Origin: Marinobacterium rhizophilum DSM 18822
Lineage (GTDB): Bacteria; Pseudomonadota; Gammaproteobacteria; Pseudomonadales; Balneatricaceae
Reading direction: 5' to 3'
NCBI RefSeq assembly: GCF_000378045.1
Contig: NZ_KB899105.1
Coordinates: 62,001-126,000 of the forward strand
DNA length: 64,000 nucleotides
The position numbers and the translations under genes are program-made. The notes under the pieces were generated by a model. That model had not been told where the DNA came from. It saw only the letters and a program-made list of their open reading frames with translations, and did not search any database. Shown here piece by piece: positions 19,220-30,016 of the stretch (its first letter is position 1; each line of letters begins with the position of its first letter).

Positions 19220-22200
19220 TCAGCTCATCCCCGCCGGCTTGGTCTTGGTCTTCTTGTAACTCCCGATCTTCCGTTTAAACGCTGCTAGATCGATATCGGC
19301 TGTACTGATCGAAATCTGGTTCCCACCATGGCTATGGGCAATTAGCTTGTCATAGGGTTCCTTGTAGGGAGCCTGAATGGTGGAACCACCGAACTCGCCA
19401 ATGTTGGTGATTACGACATGCTGGTACATGTGGTACTGAAGCGCGGCGGCCATATTGTCGAAGGTGTTAACATCTCGGTTATGGGCGGCGATGACGAATA
19501 GATCGGTTTTCCCGCGCAGGTCTGCAACCAGATTAATGTCAGTCGCGTCGTAACAGATCGCCCCCGTTAGCGTGAACGGCCCTTCAGGATGACCTACCAG
19601 CTCGATAAGGTGCTGACAGGGGCGGTAACCGGTGATCCCCATACCTTTCTCCGGTTTTGTCATAAACTCTTTGCCTTGATCTCTGATGATCCACTGGCGT
19701 CCGGTGTCACGGTAGTCGGGGATAAACCAGCGCGCCTTGTTGATGCGCACACCCTGGTGGTCAGTAAAAACCAGTCCAGCAAAAACAATCGCCTGGGTCT
19801 TGTCGGCCAGCCGCTTTATGACATCCTGATCGTCCGGATGAACTGCCACTTCAGGGAATACGATGAGGTCCGCTTTAGGCTTTGGATCCTCTTTGTCCGC
19901 TTTCAATTTGGCTTCAAGCGTTTTCACAGTAAGTGCACACACGTCCAGCAGGTGAGCGCGATGCCGTGACCGCATTACAGGATTATTCAGTTCAGGATCG
20001 GCAAGGCTAAAATCGGCATAGCGGGGCAGCAGTTGCTGAACCGTGACCACGCGGAAACGATCATTTTCTTGCTTAGGCCGTTTCACTATTGTTGGTATGA
20101 GCGGCAGCTGCGACGATTTGCAGTAAAGCTCGTTGAGATATGTAAGCCTCGTGGCTAAACATTGCTTAAGTGTTTTTAGCCCCACAATCGCCTTGATGTC
20201 ATCGTGGCGGATATGTGATGACTCAAACCCTGGCCACTGCAGGCAACGCATCAGTAGTTCAGAGGTCCAGGTGCTTAGGGTAGAGTACTCCCCGACCAGC
20301 GCCTCAGGGGCATGCATCATTCCCATCCGGCGCTTATACCAACTGGTCCGCAAGCCTTTGTAAGTAACCGTCTTGCCGGCCTTCCAGCGGCTGCCGGTGA
20401 AGTCGGCACCTCCGAGTGCCGCGGCCCTGAGAATTGAACCCAGCCAGTAGATCTTTTGGCACTGTGTATCCTCTAGATCAACAGCCAACCAGTCTGGCAC
20501 CACAAAGCGCGGGTCGTCAGTCGGTCCGTTACCCGCAGTACAAACAATATTGGTTACTCCAGGCAGGTAAAGCTTGTCCCATGTAAACGGGGAATCAGGC
20601 TTCACATTGATTGCAGTGGGTGAGCGGCCTGATGTTGTTTTACCGTGCTCGATTAAGTCAATGAGCCCCAAGCCCAGCTTGATAAGCGCGCTCTCATGCT
20701 CGAAGCCGTTGCTCTCAGAGGCGATGACTTTTGCCAATCGCTGCAATCTGACCGCCGGTGAAGTACCGACCTGAGGCGTAGCCCACCTGAAAAGATCCAG
20801 TAACGGCTTATCCGCGCCGGGTTTTTTTAGCTGCTTCCATAACGAGAGCCAGAAGGGGCCGCCCCGCTTGGCAAACACTTCAAGCGCCGCATACTGTTTG
20901 CCATCGAGATCGGCGATATACGCCATGAAATCCGCTGCGTAAGTGTCAAAATTACCTGTAATCTGACCTGCAACTTCGAACAATGCTCTGAACTGTCTCT
21001 GGTATCTATCGGGCAAACTTCCCGCCAGGAGACGATGCAGGAATTGATGGTGCTGAAGTAATTCTTCGCTGCTCTTCTCCAAAACGGGCTTGTTAATGAC
21101 CGCCAGCAACATCAGCGCCTGGCGTTTGACAAAGACCAGGGCTGTGCCGGATGCGATGACCTTCTGGGCGTACCGGCTGATTAACTCGATGACCGAGTGA
21201 GGTGTCAGACTCGATGGGTAATCAACCACCTGGAAGTAGCCGTTAAAGTCCGCAGCACAGCGAAACAGGTCGGCCAGCAGGTAGTCCATCATTGCGGCGG
21301 TATGCTCGTTATCAACCTCCTCTGAGAAGGAGCTGCGACGATAGATCGCCTTCAGTACCGGCTCGAACAGATCCGCGCAGGGGTAGATTTCAAGTGCTTT
21401 TCGCAAAACCAAACCCAGCGAGGGATCTCGCATCCACGCCAGAATCAGCTTCTTTGCCAGCAGCTCGCTTTCGTTATCGGTGTTTTCAAAGTTGGCACTG
21501 CCGTCGCCATCGATGCCCAGAGTCAGTTTTCGTTTGCTTCTGACAATGCTTTCCAGCCGGTTGGCCGCGAATCGCTTTAGGGTGTCGGGACGGATGTCGT
21601 GGTCAAAGCCCGTAATTTGCAGCAGAGGCTGGTCCACTATAACCGTCTTACTCGGTAGCTGGTCATCTTCGACCGTTAATAAGCTCTCCAGTATACCGGT
21701 AGCGGAATCCAGCATATCCCTGTCGGCCGGGCCACTCAGTTCGCTCTGAATCGTTTCGATCCGCTTGGCCATGCTGCCGCTGTTGTCGAGATCGGGTAAC
21801 GGCGTAACCTTGGTCTTGTCCTCGTTTATCGCCAGTTCGTCGCCACCATACCGCTTGAGCAACTGAGTAGCGCAGGCGTTAACAAGATCGGCGATCTCTT
21901 CAGCACTGTGTTCATCGGTACTGACCACTAACCGCAGGTCATCCACATAGCGGCAATAGTCATGCAGCACCAGTTCCTTGGTTGAATCCAGGCTTGAGCC
22001 GATGAGTTCTCCAAATTTTCGATCAAAATCAACTAGGTAGGCATTGGCGAAAAAGCCTGCCGCAACCAACCCCTGAGGGAGCCCTTGCTCAATCGCGCCC
22101 ATCTTGTGCTTCTCAGCCAGAGCCACATCATCGGCGCTCCACTGCCAATCGGTGATGCGCTCAAAGGCTTGCCAGAAGTCAGGACACACTTCCTGTTTGA

Positions 22201-22930
22201 AATTCTTGCTGATTTCTTGCAAACGCTGTGACAGGGTCTCGCGCTTAATAGTGTTATAGAACTTTGCCAGATCCAGGTTAACGATAAACACCGACTCTTC
22301 ATCGGCCTGTTGCTCTGAGACGACACGGCCGGTGGTGATCGGGCGTTTAAGAAAGTTTTGATAGTCGGTGTAGAACTTGCGGTAGGTTTCGCTGTTGCCC
22401 CAACGAAACCAGGCTTTATCCGATGCTTTCCAATCACAGATCAGCCGATTGCCGTAGCTGTAAACACGCCGAGCTAATGCACCCTCGGCTCCATCCTTTT
22501 TATGGCTGCAATCACCCTGGGCGGACTCCACCGCATCCGCCAGGCACAGCATGGCTGCACTGGCCCAGGTTTGGTCACGGATCGTTAGATGCGCCAACGG
22601 CCGGAGCGGTATTTTCTCATCATCTCGCTTCGTGTCACTTTTCTCGCTTGGGTGCCAGCCCTCTGCATCAATGACCCAAGCCTCACTCTTCGCAGCAGGC
22701 ACAAGCTCCAATGGATGTAGCGCTTTGCCATCTTTGAGAGATTTGGCCCAAATTTTGGCATTATCTTCGATGCCAAGAGCCGAGACATCCAGCGCCAAGG
22801 TATCGGCGTACCAGTTGAACGTGCGGATATAGCCGTGGGTCTTTTTCCACGCCTGCGCCATCACTACCTCGTCGGTGAGATAGTCGATGGTCGGTTTCAG
22901 TCGGCGATACTTCTCTTCAATGAGCTTCAT
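19220..22930 (-). CDS. drt1: Defence-associated reverse transcriptase with C-terminal nitrilase domain (DRT1/UG1 type)
   Basis: This 1236-residue protein joins a reverse transcriptase to a nitrilase-like domain. The RT part shows motif A VNLDLAKFYNTI (Asp220), LPQG (284-287) and the catalytic YVDD (328-331), so it should be active. The last 220 residues form a nitrilase domain with FPEVAV (Glu about 1027) and the GAICYDATDI elbow (Cys about 1126). The 550 or so residues between have no motif I know. Known UG1/DRT type 1 anti-phage systems have this architecture, with both domains reported as required. The ATG at 22930 follows AAGGA. It begins 18 bp after hsdS, so it is probably the last gene of the restriction operon. 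Confidence 0.88.
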   Translation of the reverse strand: MKLIEEKYRRLKPTIDYLTDEVVMAQAWKKTHGYIRTFNWYADTLALDVSALGIEDNAKIWAKSLKDGKALHPLELVPAAKSEAWVIDAEGWHPSEKSDTKRDDEKIPLRPLAHLTIRDQTWASAAMLCLADAVESAQGDCSHKKDGAEGALARRVYSYGNRLICDWKASDKAWFRWGNSETYRKFYTDYQNFLKRPITTGRVVSEQQADEESVFIVNLDLAKFYNTIKRETLSQRLQEISKNFKQEVCPDFWQAFERITDWQWSADDVALAEKHKMGAIEQGLPQGLVAAGFFANAYLVDFDRKFGELIGSSLDSTKELVLHDYCRYVDDLRLVVSTDEHSAEEIADLVNACATQLLKRYGGDELAINEDKTKVTPLPDLDNSGSMAKRIETIQSELSGPADRDMLDSATGILESLLTVEDDQLPSKTVIVDQPLLQITGFDHDIRPDTLKRFAANRLESIVRSKRKLTLGIDGDGSANFENTDNESELLAKKLILAWMRDPSLGLVLRKALEIYPCADLFEPVLKAIYRRSSFSEEVDNEHTAAMMDYLLADLFRCAADFNGYFQVVDYPSSLTPHSVIELISRYAQKVIASGTALVFVKRQALMLLAVINKPVLEKSSEELLQHHQFLHRLLAGSLPDRYQRQFRALFEVAGQITGNFDTYAADFMAYIADLDGKQYAALEVFAKRGGPFWLSLWKQLKKPGADKPLLDLFRWATPQVGTSPAVRLQRLAKVIASESNGFEHESALIKLGLGLIDLIEHGKTTSGRSPTAINVKPDSPFTWDKLYLPGVTNIVCTAGNGPTDDPRFVVPDWLAVDLEDTQCQKIYWLGSILRAAALGGADFTGSRWKAGKTVTYKGLRTSWYKRRMGMMHAPEALVGEYSTLSTWTSELLMRCLQWPGFESSHIRHDDIKAIVGLKTLKQCLATRLTYLNELYCKSSQLPLIPTIVKRPKQENDRFRVVTVQQLLPRYADFSLADPELNNPVMRSRHRAHLLDVCALTVKTLEAKLKADKEDPKPKADLIVFPEVAVHPDDQDVIKRLADKTQAIVFAGLVFTDHQGVRINKARWFIPDYRDTGRQWIIRDQGKEFMTKPEKGMGITGYRPCQHLIELVGHPEGPFTLTGAICYDATDINLVADLRGKTDLFVIAAHNRDVNTFDNMAAALQYHMYQHVVITNIGEFGGSTIQAPYKEPYDKLIAHSHGGNQISISTADIDLAAFKRKIGSYKKTKTKPAGMS

Positions 22931-22948
22931 TCTCGGTCCTTGAGCGGT

Positions 22949-24748
22949 TTATCCGACGGCTTTTTCCACCAAAGCATCGGCTAGGTGCAGCTGGGTCTGC
23001 TGGGCCTGTTGCAGGCGCTCTTTAAGCTGGTCGCAGAGGGTCATCAGCTGGTCGAGTTTGGCGACGATACGGTGCTGTTCACTAAGACTCATAACAGGAA
23101 TTAAAGCCTCCAAAACCTTGGCAGGAGAAGTATGTCGAACAGTGGTGCCTGTACAAGTTCTCGCCAACTCAGACCTCAAAAACCGACAATTAAAAAACCA
23201 GTATACGAATTCAGGCGCTATAGCTTCGCTATAAGTTGTTAGTTTCCCAAGACGCTGGTTATGCAAATACACATTTTTATCTTTTGGTATGAAAGCTGCG
23301 CTTCCAAGCAGGCCAGGAGCCTGTTCTGTCATTGGTATGATTAAGTCTCCTGGTTCCAAAAAGAACTCACCGTTTAGCGGACCATCGTAGTACTTTGTTC
23401 TATTACCTCGATGCCTAAAGCCGCCTACTTCGTGGAAGTTACCAGGTGTTGTCAAGATATAGGGAGTTGCCTCCTCAACAAAATATTTACTCTTGAACGC
23501 ATAGCCATGCTGAAGACTCAGGACATCACCAATTCTTGCCCACCCCAGCCCATTCGGCAGCGCAAACGGCTTCTCATCATCACCAATCGGCGGCAGTGGC
23601 TTCTGCTTCTTGATCTTCTTCTCTTTCACCAGCCGCGCCTTATCAGCGGCGATCTTTTCCAGCAGCACGGCCGCGGGTTCGTCGCTGGGGTCTTGGGGGA
23701 CGAGTTTACCCATGAAAGCCAGTTGCAGAACGGTTTGTTTGAGCTGCTCGATGCTGTGGTCGGTAGTAAACAGGGTGTCGAAATGCGCCGCGATGCGGGT
23801 CCAATTCTGTTCCAGCTCGGCGGCATCGCCGCTGCCGGTCAGGGTCGCCAGCAGGGTTTCGACCAGCGTGGCGTGGACGTCGATACTGGCTTCGGTCTGC
23901 TGCTCCAACTGATCGCACAGTGCCATCAGCTCATCGACTTTGGCGACGATGCGGTGTTGTTCGGCAAGAGGAGGCAGTGGCAATACAACTGACGCCAAAG
24001 CTTTACCCGACATATTTGAAATTCCAACACCTTTACGATATTGGTCAATTTCTCCAGTAGCGCTTAGCTTTTCAAAGACTCTGAACATGTAGTACGGGCT
24101 AATGGCACCAAAGAACCTCGCGCGATGAATATGATTCTGAAAACATACGTCATGCTCGCGATTCCATACAGCGGCTCTACCAGCGTCACCACCCTCGCAG
24201 ATTAATAAATCGCCTTTTGTGGCAGAGCATTTATCAAGCTCTTCATCTTTTATTAACATCTCCCGAACGCTGTCTAACTCAAAGCGCCCCCAGTAGAGGT
24301 TGGATGTTGTGAGGTAAGGCCTAGCGATGCCTGAGTTTCGTCCTTTGTCCAGCGTTTTACCCGAATTATGTTGAGCAATATCACCGAAACGCACCCACTC
24401 CCAGTTTTGAGGTAATGAAACACAAACCTCATTATCAGAGACCGCAGCCTGTGCCTTAGTTTTTTTTAACTTCTTCTCATTCACCAAATGTGCTTTTTCG
24501 GCTGTAATCCGTTTCAACAGCACCGTGGCCGGTTCATCATTCGGATCTTGCGGCACCAGTTTACCCCGCACCGCCAGTTCCAGGATCAGCTCACGCAGCT
24601 TCTTGATACCATACAGATCGAGTTTCTTACTGCTGCCCCGGCCCGCAGACGAACGGGTCTGAATTGCAGACGTCCAGATCTCGATATTGGAGGTGATCAA
24701 ATCTTCAGGTGCATTAGCGGTAACGACCAGAGAGCTTGTTGCATCCAT
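22949..24748 (-). CDS. hsdS: Type I restriction-modification specificity subunit HsdS
   Basis: HsdS chooses the DNA target for the type I complex. The 599-residue protein has two variable target-recognition regions (about 110-270 and 395-565), each followed by a conserved helix. The internal repeat is plain: GKLVPQDPNDEPATVLLKRI near residue 60 and GKLVPQDPSDEPAAVLLEKI near residue 360. Likewise EQHRIVAKVDELMALCDQLE and EQHRIVAKLDQLMTLCDQLK follow the two variable regions. It begins 2 bp after hsdM. The recognition sequence cannot be predicted by eye. Confidence 0.93.
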   Translation of the reverse strand: MDATSSLVVTANAPEDLITSNIEIWTSAIQTRSSAGRGSSKKLDLYGIKKLRELILELAVRGKLVPQDPNDEPATVLLKRITAEKAHLVNEKKLKKTKAQAAVSDNEVCVSLPQNWEWVRFGDIAQHNSGKTLDKGRNSGIARPYLTTSNLYWGRFELDSVREMLIKDEELDKCSATKGDLLICEGGDAGRAAVWNREHDVCFQNHIHRARFFGAISPYYMFRVFEKLSATGEIDQYRKGVGISNMSGKALASVVLPLPPLAEQHRIVAKVDELMALCDQLEQQTEASIDVHATLVETLLATLTGSGDAAELEQNWTRIAAHFDTLFTTDHSIEQLKQTVLQLAFMGKLVPQDPSDEPAAVLLEKIAADKARLVKEKKIKKQKPLPPIGDDEKPFALPNGLGWARIGDVLSLQHGYAFKSKYFVEEATPYILTTPGNFHEVGGFRHRGNRTKYYDGPLNGEFFLEPGDLIIPMTEQAPGLLGSAAFIPKDKNVYLHNQRLGKLTTYSEAIAPEFVYWFFNCRFLRSELARTCTGTTVRHTSPAKVLEALIPVMSLSEQHRIVAKLDQLMTLCDQLKERLQQAQQTQLHLADALVEKAVG

Positions 24749-24750
24749 GA

Positions 24751-26214
24751 CTACGCCCCCTTACCCAGCGCATCGCTCAGAATGGCTTTGAGCTGGTCAC
24801 GCAGCTCACCGATCTGCTGCTGCTGCGCGGCATAGTCAGCCAGCAGCTCGTCGGGATCATGGCTGACCACGTCACCCACATGGGGGTTCTTGATATCGAG
24901 GTTGAAGTTGCGGCCGATGACTTCATCGATACCCACCTTCCAGGCCTGCTCGTTTTCGATCCGTGCGGCAAAGCCATCGGCCTCGTCGCCCCACCAGTCG
25001 ATCTCGGTCTGGAACTCTTCAAAACGCATCGGTTTGGTCTTGTTGTAGTTCTTCACGCCCTCCGGGTAGGGATGCTCGTAGAACCATATTTCCCGGGTGG
25101 GTTGGCCCTTGGTGAAAAACAGGATGTTGGTCTTGATGCCGGTATAAGGGTTAAACACGCCGTTGGGCAGCCGCACGATGGTGTGCAGGTTGCACTCCTC
25201 GGTCAGCAGCTTCTTGATCTTGGTCTTCACGCCCTCGCCGAACAGGGTGCCGTCGGGCAGCACTACGGCGGCTCTCCCCTTTTGAGCCAGTACCTCAATG
25301 ATCAGCTGCAGGAACAGGTCGGCGGTTTCGCGGGTCTGCAGCTCGGCGGGGAAGTTCTTCTCGATGCCGTCTTCCTCGGTCCCGCCAAAGGGCGGGTTGG
25401 TGACGATCACATCGATCTCTTCATCCCAGCTGGAAAGCGGCTTGTTCAGGGTATTGCCGTGTTTGATCTGTACCGGCACCTCAATACCATGCAGCAGCAT
25501 GTTGGTGGTGCAGAGCAGGTGCGGCAGCTGCTTTTTCTCGACGCCGTGAATCTGCTGCTGCAGCGTCTGGTGGTCGGCGGCGGTTTTTACGTAGTTGGCT
25601 TTCACATGGTCAAACGAGCAGGCCAGGAAGCCGCCGGTACCGCAGGCCGGGTCCATGATGCTCTCGCCGAGCTTGGGGTCGATACGGTTGACCATAAAAC
25701 GGGTGACGGCACGCGGGGTGTAGAACTCACCGGCGTTCCCGGCGCTTTGCAGGTCGCGCAGGATCTGCTCGTAGATATCGCCGAACATGTGCCGCTCTTG
25801 CGAATCGGTAAAGTCGATCTCGTTGAGCTTGTTGATTACCTGGCGCAGCAGGGTGCCGTTCTTCATGTAGTTGAAGGCATCGCTGAAGGCTTCTTTCACC
25901 ACAAAGCCGCGCGGGTTCTTATCAATCGGCGCGGCCAGGCTTTTCAGGTCGCCGAACAGCTCGTCATTGACGAAATCCAGCAGCTCGTCACCGGTCATGC
26001 CCTGGTTGTCGGCCGCCCAGTTGCGCCACAGGTACTTTTCCGGAATCGGAAAGCGGTAGTCGTCCAGCTCCATCTCCAGCTCTTCTTCCTGGGCGTCGAA
26101 CACCTTCAGGAACAGCAGCCAGGAAAGCTGACCCAGGCGCTGGGCATCGCCATCAACGCCGGCGTCTTTGCGCATGATGTCCTGGATGGATTTAACAACA
26201 GAGCTGATCGACAT
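24751..26214 (-). CDS. hsdM: Type I restriction-modification methylase HsdM
   Basis: HsdM is the N6-adenine methyltransferase subunit. The 487-residue protein has the N-terminal helical region of HsdM, then the SAM motif DPACGTGGFLACSF (about residue 185) and the catalytic NPPFGG (about residue 273). AAVVLPDGTLFGEG and VRLPNGVFNPYTGIKTNILFF follow in the usual order. It lies between hsdR (69 bp upstream) and hsdS (2 bp downstream). The set appears intact, so the host is probably methylated at the HsdS target. Confidence 0.95.
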   Translation of the reverse strand: MSISSVVKSIQDIMRKDAGVDGDAQRLGQLSWLLFLKVFDAQEEELEMELDDYRFPIPEKYLWRNWAADNQGMTGDELLDFVNDELFGDLKSLAAPIDKNPRGFVVKEAFSDAFNYMKNGTLLRQVINKLNEIDFTDSQERHMFGDIYEQILRDLQSAGNAGEFYTPRAVTRFMVNRIDPKLGESIMDPACGTGGFLACSFDHVKANYVKTAADHQTLQQQIHGVEKKQLPHLLCTTNMLLHGIEVPVQIKHGNTLNKPLSSWDEEIDVIVTNPPFGGTEEDGIEKNFPAELQTRETADLFLQLIIEVLAQKGRAAVVLPDGTLFGEGVKTKIKKLLTEECNLHTIVRLPNGVFNPYTGIKTNILFFTKGQPTREIWFYEHPYPEGVKNYNKTKPMRFEEFQTEIDWWGDEADGFAARIENEQAWKVGIDEVIGRNFNLDIKNPHVGDVVSHDPDELLADYAAQQQQIGELRDQLKAILSDALGKGA

Positions 26215-26283
26215 AGTTTTCTCTTTTACCGTTACAGGCCAGGCATCACCGCAAGGGTAAATTGCCGGGCCATAAAATAGGGA

Positions 26284-28716
26284 TTACGCGGAGTGCGGCA
26301 CGCGGCGGTAGATCTCGGCTTCCAGCTCGCTGACGGCATCCAGATAGCTTTGCTTGTCTCCAAAGCCTTTCTTCACGATTTCGATCGGCCGGCCCAGCTG
26401 ATCGAAGGGTTTGACCTTGAGCACATGGATGTTCTCGATCTCCTGCACCCCGTCATCGGCATACTTATCCAGCAGGGTGCTGAGTACCGTCTGGGCAGTG
26501 CCGCTGTATCTGGCGAAGTAATTGCGCTTCTTGACGCTCTCAGCCCGCTCTTTGCGGGTCAGCGGCGGCTGATCATAAACCACATGGCAGATCAGGTCGA
26601 AGGGATCGAGATCCTTACCCACCTCCTGCGCCAGCACGTCCCACAAAATGCCTGCGTCCGCCAGCTCATCAATAATCACCTGCTTGCGCTCGGCCGCGTT
26701 CCACTTTTTGGTGAACTCATCAAGCGAGGCAAAATGCCCGGCCATCGATTTGCGGGTGTAGTCCTTAAACGACTCGGTCACCAGCTTGCCGTCGGTATCG
26801 TAATACTGCACCCGTTCGGCAATGGCTTTGACCGCCACACCGTTCACATGAAATTTCCTGACCCTGGGTTCGTCTTCGTCCCATTCGCCATCACCGAGAA
26901 CGGGGTCACCATAGGCGCCGTGCTCATCTTCGATTCCACCATCGGGATGATCCGCGGGCTCATCCGCAACATCGGGATCAATACCGTTGATGATGTCATC
27001 GACCTCAGCGGTGCCATCGATGATGTCATCGGGGGCGACCGTGATCACCCGCTCAGGTGTACCGTCAAAGCGCTCGTCGGCAAAAAGTTCGGTGGCCTTT
27101 TTGAAGTCGAGGATGGTAAACCAGAGCTTGTTGTATTTGTCGTCAATACGGGTGCCCCGGCCGATGACCTGCTTGAACTTGGTCATCGACTGGATGGTTT
27201 GATCCAGCACCACCAGCTTGCAGGTCTTGGCATCCACGCCGGTGCTCATCAGCTCGGAGGTGGTGGCGATCACCGGATAGGGCTTTTTCGGGTTGATGAA
27301 GTTATCCAGCTGGGCCTTGCCCAGTGCATCATCGCCGGTGATCTTCATCACGTATTTTTCGTTCCGGGCAACCTGTTCCGGGTTCAGGTTGACCAGCGCA
27401 CGGCGCATTCGGTCGGCGTGATCGATGTCATCGCAGAACACAATGGTCTTGGCCATGGGGTCGGTGCGCCCGAGGTAGCTGGTAATCGTCTGGGCCACCA
27501 GCTCGGTGCGTTCATCTACAACCAAGGTACGGTCGAAGTCCTTCTGGTTGTAGATGCGATCCTCGACTAGCTCGCCCTTTTTGTCGATCTGTCCTTTGGT
27601 AGGGCGCCAGCCCTGCAGATCGATATCGATATCCACCCGCACCACCTTGTAGGGCGCCAGGAAGCCATCTTCGATCCCCTGTTTCAGCGAGTAGGTGTAC
27701 AGCGGGTCTCCGAAGTAGTCGGAGTTGGAAACGTCTTCGGTTTCCTTGGGTGTCGCGGTGAGGCCGACCTGGGCTGCACTGCTGAAGTACTCCAGAATCT
27801 CGCGCCAGGCGCTGTCTTCGGCGGCGCTGCCCCGATGGCACTCGTCGATAATAATCAGGTCGAAGAAGTCCCTATCAACCTGCTTGTACGCCTTCTGAGA
27901 CTCTTCCGGGCCGGTGAGGGCTTGATAGAGCGCAAGATGAATCTCGTAGGCCGGATCCACGGTACGCCCGGTCACCTTGGTCATGGCCTGGCCAAAGGGC
28001 TGAAAGTCGTTGATCAGGGTCTGGTCGACCAGAACATTGCGATCAGCCAGAAACAGGATGCGTTTCTTTGCGCGCGCCTTCCACAGCCGCCAGATGATCT
28101 GGAACGCCGTGTAGGTCTTGCCGGTGCCGGTCGCCATGACCAGCAGGACCCGGTTCGAACCGAGCGATATCGCTTCGATGGTCTTGTTGATCGCCTGCAG
28201 CTGGTAGTAGCGGGGTGACTTGCCACTGCCATCGTCGTGGTAATCCTGGGTAATGATCGGCAACTGCGCGTCGGTAAACCCACGCCAGGTACAGAACCGC
28301 TGCCAGAGCTGCGCAGGCGTGGGGAAGTCTTGCAAAAGAATCTCGGTTTCCAGCGCGGCAGGATTAGTCTTGTCATGGAAGACGAAGCCATCACCATTGG
28401 TGGCAAAAATAAACGGGACTTCAAGCAGGCCAGCATAATCCAGCCCCTGCTGCATGCCCTTACCGATCTCGTGCTTGTTGGCCTTGGCTTCGATGACCGC
28501 CAGCGGCATGCCGGGCTTGTGGTAAAGCACGATATCCGCTGACTTGACCTTCTTGCGGGCAGCCGCCTGGCCACGCACCACTACCTTGCCATCGCGTAGC
28601 TTCACTTCCTGCCGGATCTGGGTCATGTCATCCCAGCCCGCATCTTTGACAGCCGGCAAGATGAACTTGCTGATGATGTCGGTTTCTGTGAGCTTTGCTT
28701 TGTTGATGCCTGCCAT
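26284..28716 (-). CDS. hsdR: Type I restriction endonuclease subunit HsdR (EcoEI-like)
   Basis: HsdR cuts DNA after ATP-driven translocation. The 810-residue protein has an N-terminal nuclease core with [12 protein letters not shown] (about residue 72, the E-x-K pair), Walker [14 protein letters not shown] (about 196), the Walker B box IIDECHRGS (about 289), TATPKE, and the helicase motif [12 protein letters not shown]. The acidic insert near residue 585-650 and the C-terminal region resemble EcoEI-type HsdR. It is the first gene of the minus-strand operon hsdR-hsdM-hsdS-drt1. Confidence 0.94.
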   Translation of the reverse strand: MAGINKAKLTETDIISKFILPAVKDAGWDDMTQIRQEVKLRDGKVVVRGQAAARKKVKSADIVLYHKPGMPLAVIEAKANKHEIGKGMQQGLDYAGLLEVPFIFATNGDGFVFHDKTNPAALETEILLQDFPTPAQLWQRFCTWRGFTDAQLPIITQDYHDDGSGKSPRYYQLQAINKTIEAISLGSNRVLLVMATGTGKTYTAFQIIWRLWKARAKKRILFLADRNVLVDQTLINDFQPFGQAMTKVTGRTVDPAYEIHLALYQALTGPEESQKAYKQVDRDFFDLIIIDECHRGSAAEDSAWREILEYFSSAAQVGLTATPKETEDVSNSDYFGDPLYTYSLKQGIEDGFLAPYKVVRVDIDIDLQGWRPTKGQIDKKGELVEDRIYNQKDFDRTLVVDERTELVAQTITSYLGRTDPMAKTIVFCDDIDHADRMRRALVNLNPEQVARNEKYVMKITGDDALGKAQLDNFINPKKPYPVIATTSELMSTGVDAKTCKLVVLDQTIQSMTKFKQVIGRGTRIDDKYNKLWFTILDFKKATELFADERFDGTPERVITVAPDDIIDGTAEVDDIINGIDPDVADEPADHPDGGIEDEHGAYGDPVLGDGEWDEDEPRVRKFHVNGVAVKAIAERVQYYDTDGKLVTESFKDYTRKSMAGHFASLDEFTKKWNAAERKQVIIDELADAGILWDVLAQEVGKDLDPFDLICHVVYDQPPLTRKERAESVKKRNYFARYSGTAQTVLSTLLDKYADDGVQEIENIHVLKVKPFDQLGRPIEIVKKGFGDKQSYLDAVSELEAEIYRRVPHSA

Positions 28717-28852
28717 GGCTGCGCTTTCCGTAAATCCGAAGATGGCTGTCAGTTTCGCACAAAAAGCCGGAATTGTACGGGCTTATACAGTCACGTTCGG
28801 AACACTACTGAACAGCAGAGGAAACAGGAATTTTCAACAAATAACAGATAAA

Positions 28853-28895
28853 AAAAATCTCCACCCCATGTATTTCAACAGGATGGAGATTTTTC
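28853..28895. terminator. Bidirectional terminator between ssb and hsdR
   Basis: AAAAATCTCCA and TGGAGATTTTT form the stem. On the minus strand it lies 25 bp after the ssb stop and should end the ssb transcript before the hsdR promoter. Confidence 0.75.
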
Positions 28896-28920
28896 TCAAC
28901 AAAGATAAGTTATGCGTTCA

Positions 28921-29481
28921 TCAGAACGGGATATCGTCGTCGAAATCATCAAAGCCCGGTGCCGGCTGCTGCGGCTGTTGCGGGGCCTGCTGCGGACGGG
29001 ACTGGGCCGGAGCCTGGTTGCCCTGGGGCTGCTGATAGTTCTGCTGCGGCGCCTGTTGCGGGCGCTGCTGACGCGGCTGTTGCGGCTGTTGTGAATAGCC
29101 ACCGCCGGTATCCTGGTTGTAGTTGTCGCCACCACCTGAACCACCACGGCCGCCCAGCATCTGCATTTCGCTGGCGACGATTTCAGTGGTGTACTTGTCC
29201 TGGCCGCTCTGATCCTGCCACTTGCGGGTACGCAGTGCGCCCTCGACATAGACCTGGGAACCCTTGCGCAGGTATTCACCGGCAATCTCGGCCAGCTTGT
29301 TGAAAAACACCACCCGGTGCCATTCGGTGCGTTCCTGCATCTGCCCGGTGTTCTTGTCTTTCCAGCTCTCGCTGGTTGCCAGTGTCACGTTGGTCACTGC
29401 ATTGCCGGAAGGCATGTAACGCACCTCCGGATCACCGCCCAGGTTGCCTACCAGGATTACTTTGTTAACGCCGCGTGCCAT
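28921..29481 (-). CDS. ssb: Single-stranded DNA-binding protein
   Basis: SSB coats single-stranded DNA in replication and repair. The 186-residue protein starts [19 protein letters not shown], has the OB-fold block [20 protein letters not shown], a long Gln/Pro/Gly-rich linker (about 115-175), and the interaction tip DDFDDDIPF at the C-terminus. The ATG at 29481 follows GGAG by 6 nt; a GTG four codons earlier is less likely. In many gammaproteobacteria ssb is close to and divergent from uvrA; here uvrA lies 26 kb away. Confidence 0.96.
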   Translation of the reverse strand: MARGVNKVILVGNLGGDPEVRYMPSGNAVTNVTLATSESWKDKNTGQMQERTEWHRVVFFNKLAEIAGEYLRKGSQVYVEGALRTRKWQDQSGQDKYTTEIVASEMQMLGGRGGSGGGDNYNQDTGGGYSQQPQQPRQQRPQQAPQQNYQQPQGNQAPAQSRPQQAPQQPQQPAPGFDDFDDDIPF

Positions 29482-30016
29482 CGGTTTCTCCACTTCGTTC
29501 TGCAGGGCTTGCCGTCACCGCCGGCAAGCTTTCATATAGCCGTGAAGGATAACATACACCACAACATTTCGCTGCGCCTGCACATGATCAACAAGCCTGG
29601 TTTTCCGTCATCCCGGCCCGGCCGGACGAGGCGTCATCCTTGCCATCCCGCGACCCCGGCAACAGGAGCCCCTGACCACAGGTTATTTTTTCATATCGCC
29701 AGCGACCCGCAGATGCAGACGGTTAAGCAGAAACGCGGTAAGACAGATAGAGCGCACCCCTTTTACAGCGTCACGGTGTAACGCATCAGAGGGCTTTCAC
29801 CGCCCCCCAATCGGCTTCTGATTCAACCTGCCAGCCATTCGAAGGGGTTTGCCAAAGACGCAAGCCGATAGTTCCAGCCTTGGCCCACCGGGTACGCACA
29901 GCCGCGAAGCCCGGCATCACGGTGCCACAATGAATTACGGGCTCGGCTGACAAGCAACACTGCCCGGTCGTATCAACGCCCAGTCATTGATATCAGCGCC
30001 ACCTGCCTTGGTATTC
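29482..30016. other. Intergenic region between dctM and ssb
   Basis: This 535-bp stretch should include the ssb promoter on the minus strand. I see no credible gene, RNA or repeat in it. An imperfect CTTGGT/ACCAAG hairpin overlaps the dctM stop. Confidence 0.5.

Noticed and set aside
19220-22930. Group II intron or retron reading of the reverse transcriptase
   Set aside because: No intron maturase or endonuclease domain is visible and I see no msr/msd-like RNA; the nitrilase end fits DRT1 instead.
29317-29781. 154-residue reading frame opposite and downstream of ssb
   Set aside because: It overlaps ssb antisense, has no ribosome site and shows no domain.
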